DNA of 64,000 nt, taken from positions 29,316,865 to 29,380,864 of the forward strand of contig OX235275.1 of the NCBI GenBank assembly GCA_944472155.2, read 5' to 3'. This stretch comes from Trichobilharzia szidati (lineage: Eukaryota; Platyhelminthes; Trematoda; Strigeidida; Schistosomatidae). Position numbers and translations under genes: made by a program. The notes beneath the pieces were generated by a model. It worked only from the letters and a program-made list of their open reading frames with translations. It was not told where the DNA came from and made no database searches. Shown here in pieces: positions 59,520-64,000 of the stretch (positions are counted from its first letter, which is position 1; the number at the start of each line of letters is the position of its first letter).

Positions 59520-62500
59520 GTGGAGTTCTGTCTTCAGAACATTAATCAGTCTCTCAAAGATAATACGACTTCATATTTTGCTTGCGTAGAATAGACATTT
59601 GATAGCATATCAGTTCTTGCCAATTCTTTAGTCTCTGGTCTGTGCCATTATGACGGGATAGTCTTACTTCAACTTTCTTCAACCTATGCAGTCAGAAGAT
59701 TTCTCAGGTACAAAAGAAGTCCTGTACAACAACATTAGCTGTCCAAACACAATTACAAGTTATCCGAAAATCAGTAAGAATATTCACAGAGAGATGAGAG
59801 CAAATCTCTGTCTGCCAGAGTCAAATGGTACAAACCATGTTTCTCAGAGGGACAAATGAAGGTTGCGAACTTCCATTCGTTAGAAAATCACTGGAGTACG
59901 AGGAATAACAGACAGTATTTCTGCCCTCCTACTTCTCGATTCCTTACCGGTACGCCCTTATAATCACCCATACATATAGTCTAACCCAGCAACTTTAGGT
60001 TACGAATCAAGCCCTTTGATGTTTCAACCACTGTGTTGGAATCCTACAAAACGACCTATGAGTTCTTACTTCTGCCATTGCAAAACCACAAGCCAGCTGT
60101 CATCAGACACGAAATCTTTTCTTCCATATCCATTTGCATGTGGAGAATTGAAGACACCAATTCGATCGGGAAAATGTAGAAATCTTCTATAGTGGAAATG
60201 CTGAAATCGACGCTACAGAATTCCCAGAAGCCCAGGGGTCAGATGAATAAGCCAACGAGTAACACACACATTACCATAGAACAAATTTACCAACCAATTT
60301 AGAATAAACCACATGACAAACAAATTCATTTTACAAGTCAATAACAACGATCAACAGAGATACTGTTTGAATGCCTGTCATCACAAAGCAGGTTATCAGG
60401 AGATACAATTGCATCATCATTCGTCAAGAATTCAAATAAGTTCATTTCATGCTGAAGTTTGCCATAAGATGGTGTTGTCAAGAAGGAAAACGAAAGATTC
60501 ACAATTAAATTACACACATCAAAAATTTGCGGTGTAAGTGCCACCACCAACCAACGCAAGTGGTGAGTATCTATGACCACATCTGACTTGGTGAACCCCA
60601 TCGGTCATAACTTCTCATCCACTAGAACTCCAGGCAACGTCATATTGGAATTAATCAGCCACTGGTGTCAACAGTAGAATATTACTATCTGAAATTTGTA
60701 TCAAGTTTGCCCACGGATTGGCATCAGTTAAAGAAACAGTGGAAACCAGCTGGACTTACTGAACATCTGGCTGTTTCACCTTAGCCCGGTGCCCATCTGC
60801 AGTACGCATTGGCTTAGTTCCTAACCCAACACCCCTGGTACAAGTCAATCTCGTCGACTAATCCACCTCATGAATTCTAACTTCCAACACGTCATAATGT
60901 TTTGTGCGACCACCACTTGAAACAAGTAAAGTCACCAATTCTTGGAAATTAATCTGATGCTTGCTAGTGACTGGCCGCAGGACGAAGTTGTCGGGAGTCC
61001 CGGTGAGTAGTCGTTATCAATGCGGTCCATACGACCGGTAGTGAGGATAGATATTCAGCGATGACACTGAATGGTTGTCGTGCGAAAAATCACGAACTAG
61101 TAGAAGCAAGAATTCACTGGCTGACCACTGGGCTGGGTTCTGGGGATGAATGTTCAACGAGTTTCTCTTGTTTACCAAAGGGTCTACAGCTCGAACGTCA
61201 GTGTTTCGTGTAATGCTACTGAGTACAAAACCAGGTCAATACAGCCACCTGCCAGGCACTCTTATCTAGTTACCAGTGGTTCTTTCACGGATAACAATTC
61301 GTGGTCAAACTTGAAACATGACAAATGCCTGCAAATTGACCCTTGAAAATTCTGTCAACTCACTAGTATGTATAAATACGACTCCATCTTTTTTCACAGG
61401 TGAGAAAGATGAATGAAATACAGTAGACATGGAGTGATCATAAACTGATAAAATGTTACTCTGTGGTGATGGCGTGTTACTAATTCATATTAATAAGCAT
61501 TTTCTCTTTGTTAAATTCACTTCTGCTTACAGTCAGTCGTTTTATCTTTCATATAATCTACTTGTGTGATTCGAGTTGATCATTTAGACACACACATACA
61601 CACGTAATCACTGCAGCCGCGAAAAATAACGTGTTATTCTCTGAACGCAGAAAACCGATATTTGCGTTCTACTGTAAAGCTGAAAAAAACTTCCTCGAAT
61701 AAGACACAGCTCAAAACTGTCCCAACGGCAGAAGAACCACAGTTACTTGCAATCAAACCTTGTGTACCACTAAACAATGATAACACAGCAAAAAGAAAAA
61801 TCACCGCAACAATCCCGTCAGGCAGTGATACACATGTATTTCCTTATCAGTTACAAGCTTAGTACTGCACAGTCGTAAGAAACACCTTAGAATGTAGGAG
61901 AATATCGCCAACAAGGAGGGATCGAAACTCTGTCAGCAAGAGTCACACAACGAACACTCACAGCAGACAGTCTAAATGCGAAATTCACAGGGTGAACCTT
62001 GATCTCATTCAAACAAAATACCAATCGTAGAAGAAGACATTGTTAATGTCACCACACTACCATGCAGAGAAGCATTGAAATTAGAGATTAAACAAAGATG
62101 AATACAAATACTTACAGGTTTTTCACTGGTTCTCCAAACGATGTCAGCTCATGATGAAATCCTGTAACCAAAACAAACAATAAGACTTAAGTCAACGGAT
62201 GGCAGGCGGATATCCTGACAGTGACATACAGTCTAGAGGAAAAACGGAGAATAGTTACAAAGTTAGGTGGAATGTCTCAGTAAATATCAATGATGTAATT
62301 AGATCGGTTAGGAGAGCGGTTTCCCAGACAATCGTTCCGTTACAGTTACAGATACCGCACTCTGAAATTTCACTCGGTTTGGAATAAATCTCACAGTAAA
62401 ACACTAAATGAAATTAATAAACATTCCCAGTGATAAAATTAAAACAAAACATCGGCAAACAATATGGCTTTGCCTATTGAAGAACTACCATTGTAGGACA

Positions 62501-63240
62501 ATATACACATTCTTTCAGTCTTGAAGTCATCCGATATAAATCGAATTGGTCAGATGCCTCATAGAAATACCAAGAAGGATTTGTACCGATAATTCCTTAG
62601 CAAATACATTAGGATACTATGAATTAAAAGTCAATCTAAACGAAGAATATTCTTTTCAATAATTTCTCTTCAGGTTCTTACAATTACAAAATATTATAAT
62701 ATTTGTTGTCGTTACAACAATCATAGCCAGTTATGCAGCGGATATATTTTCAACGTATAATAATAGATTAGTTACGGGGTGTCAAAATAAATAGTCACAT
62801 TCGTGTGACAAACGTGCTAGGCTGAAATCGATTACAAAATATTGTAAAACGGGAGACAATGGTGGTGATTAATCATAATAGATTTGTAGAATGTGGGGTA
62901 GGAAAATTGACAAGTTAGTTCAACGTTATAAAAGGTTCAGGTGAGTGGTGAGTACAAAGTGGTCTGTGTTAAACAGGAAGTAGCAAGACTGCAATGAGAG
63001 GTTTACAATGAAATAACGAATGTGTGAAATGAAACAGGTGGAGGCATATATTGAGAAAAGAGATAATATCACTAATAATAAGTCCGGATAGTATAAAATG
63101 AAAAATTCGATAGTATTGAGGGAGTGTTTGCATGAAGGGCATAAATTATGACGAATAATAATAATTGTAATATTTGTAATAATAGGCAAAGGAAAAAAAG
63201 CCAAGAGGGTAAAGGGGAAGGAGCACTCTTGGTGAGAAGA
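59520..63240. other. No recognisable gene
   Basis: About 3.7 kb with only ORFs shorter than 92 codons and no domain I can name. The dense CA-rich strings around 61.6-61.9 kb encode a short basic, Thr-rich frame (61662-61862), not supported by splice or start context. Confidence 0.45.
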
Positions 63241-64000
63241 ATAATCATCAATCCAAGTTCGGCCACTGTAGGAACAGTGTTTGGATGTGTTCTTTTTGGA
63301 TACAAAGTTCCGGTTTAGTCGATCTTATTGCAACAGCTTCAGCTATGTGTAGGAGAAGTAAGCGCACTGTACGTGGTAACAACGTTGGAATTCGGAATTT
63401 AACCCTGAAGGCTGTATTGACATCGATACGATATCCAGTATCGACCAAGTGTGACAGGATCAAGCTTTTTAGGCACTTAATTTCCCCCCCCCCTTTTGAA
63501 CCAAGCTGGTAAGTGTTCTCGAACCCGTAGACGAACCTGCCATATCGTGCGTCCTATATAACTTGAACCACAGGAACAGTTGAAACGGTATATGCATGAA
63601 GAAGAGCTAAGGTTAGGTAAGACATCTTTGAGTTGCTGGGTGAACATTGGACGGCTACTAAAGGACAGACACAGACGTGCAGAGTAGAAAGTTTTCTTGA
63701 TCGCCCTGCTTGAACGTTGCGATAGAATCTCCGCAGAAGTATCTCCCTTGAATTGGAGAAGTAAAAACAGGGGATTTTTCTCCACCTTTACCAGTTCATG
63801 TTTACGACTATTGTAACCTGTGTTGACTTTAATGAACTTCTCCGGATATCCCTTCTTGCTTAGAATGTCTCAGATGACCTAGAGTTCTTTCTCTACACAG
63901 TCTTTGGAACAAATAGACCTCGTTCTAAGTGCTAAGCACCTGATTAGATTACGTTTGTATTGCATCGGTGCGAAGCTATCGAAGTGTGTATACTGAGCTT
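63240..64000 (-). pseudogene. Penelope-like element E, C-terminal part, runs off the window
   Basis: Minus strand from the window edge inwards: FDSFAPMQYKRNLIRCLALR and ILSKKGYPEKFIKVN, then LLLQFKGDTSAEIL, SSSCIYRFNCSCGSSYIGRTI with WQVRLRVREHLPAWF (GIY-YIG endonuclease, ORF 63477-63785), then HLVDTGYRIDVNTAFRV and AEAVAIRSTKPELCIQKEHI (63248-63463). The order is that of a Penelope-like protein. A frameshift at the poly-C run (63483-63493) separates the last two ORFs, and there are stops near 63.87 kb. The reverse transcriptase core would lie beyond 64 kb. Confidence 0.88.

Overview
The window looks like nuclear DNA of a blood fluke (Schistosomatidae, probably Schistosoma). The reasons are an AT-rich, intron-like base composition, an RTE-type LINE, several Penelope-like elements (PLEs), a tRNA-related SINE carrying a hammerhead-like core of the Sm-alpha type, and above all a gene built from micro-exons. 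The species cannot be fixed by eye. No bacterial genes, rRNA genes, canonical tRNA genes or CRISPR arrays were seen.

Main result (about 4.7 to 41.7 kb, minus strand): one very large micro-exon gene. A TATA box (41696-41703) precedes a first exon that encodes a 24-residue signal peptide and ends in phase 1 (41584-41656). Downstream lies a tandem array of at least 23 units with a period of about 1.28 kb (about 5.45-40.04 kb). Each unit has a long, almost invariant intronic core with a conserved hairpin, and a short diverged spacer. In 23 consecutive spacers I find a micro-exon of 12-27 nt. The minus-strand GT donor lies 246-254 bp from the hairpin of the neighbouring unit in every case (after subtracting inserted elements). 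Every exon length is a multiple of three and every exon is open in phase 1; 15 of the 23 encode a cysteine. Joined in order they give 123 codons without a stop. The array is followed by a candidate terminal exon (4785-4905) and an AATAAA signal (4703-4708). The prediction is a secreted, cysteine-rich protein whose mosaic sequence can vary by skipping frame-neutral exons. The intronic cores are homogenised while the coding bits are the most divergent part of each unit.

The array has been hit by other events: a 331-bp fold-back element (two copies through unit duplication), a 1060-bp internally deleted LTR element (12851-13910), a 5'-truncated RTE LINE (18939-20799), a second LINE 3' fragment (39027-39857), and a 1.83-kb segmental duplication (9113-10944 = 17182-19013) that carries an 85-base scar of the RTE. 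All lie in introns.

Right of the gene (41.7-64 kb) is a transposon graveyard: a duplicated unknown repeat interrupted by the Sm-alpha-like SINE (43.7-44.6 kb), broken PLEs on both strands (44.9-48.1, 48.9-50.25, 56.96-57.44, 63.2-64 kb), a long inverted-repeat family in three copies (51.2-52.5 and 56.2-56.9 kb), RTE scraps (56.0 and 59.2-59.5 kb) and a few unexplained ORFs (4.3-4.7 kb plus strand; 57.56-58.06 kb minus strand). The first 4.3 kb, 41.7-43.7 kb, 52.5-56.0 kb and 59.5-63.2 kb contain nothing I can identify as a gene.
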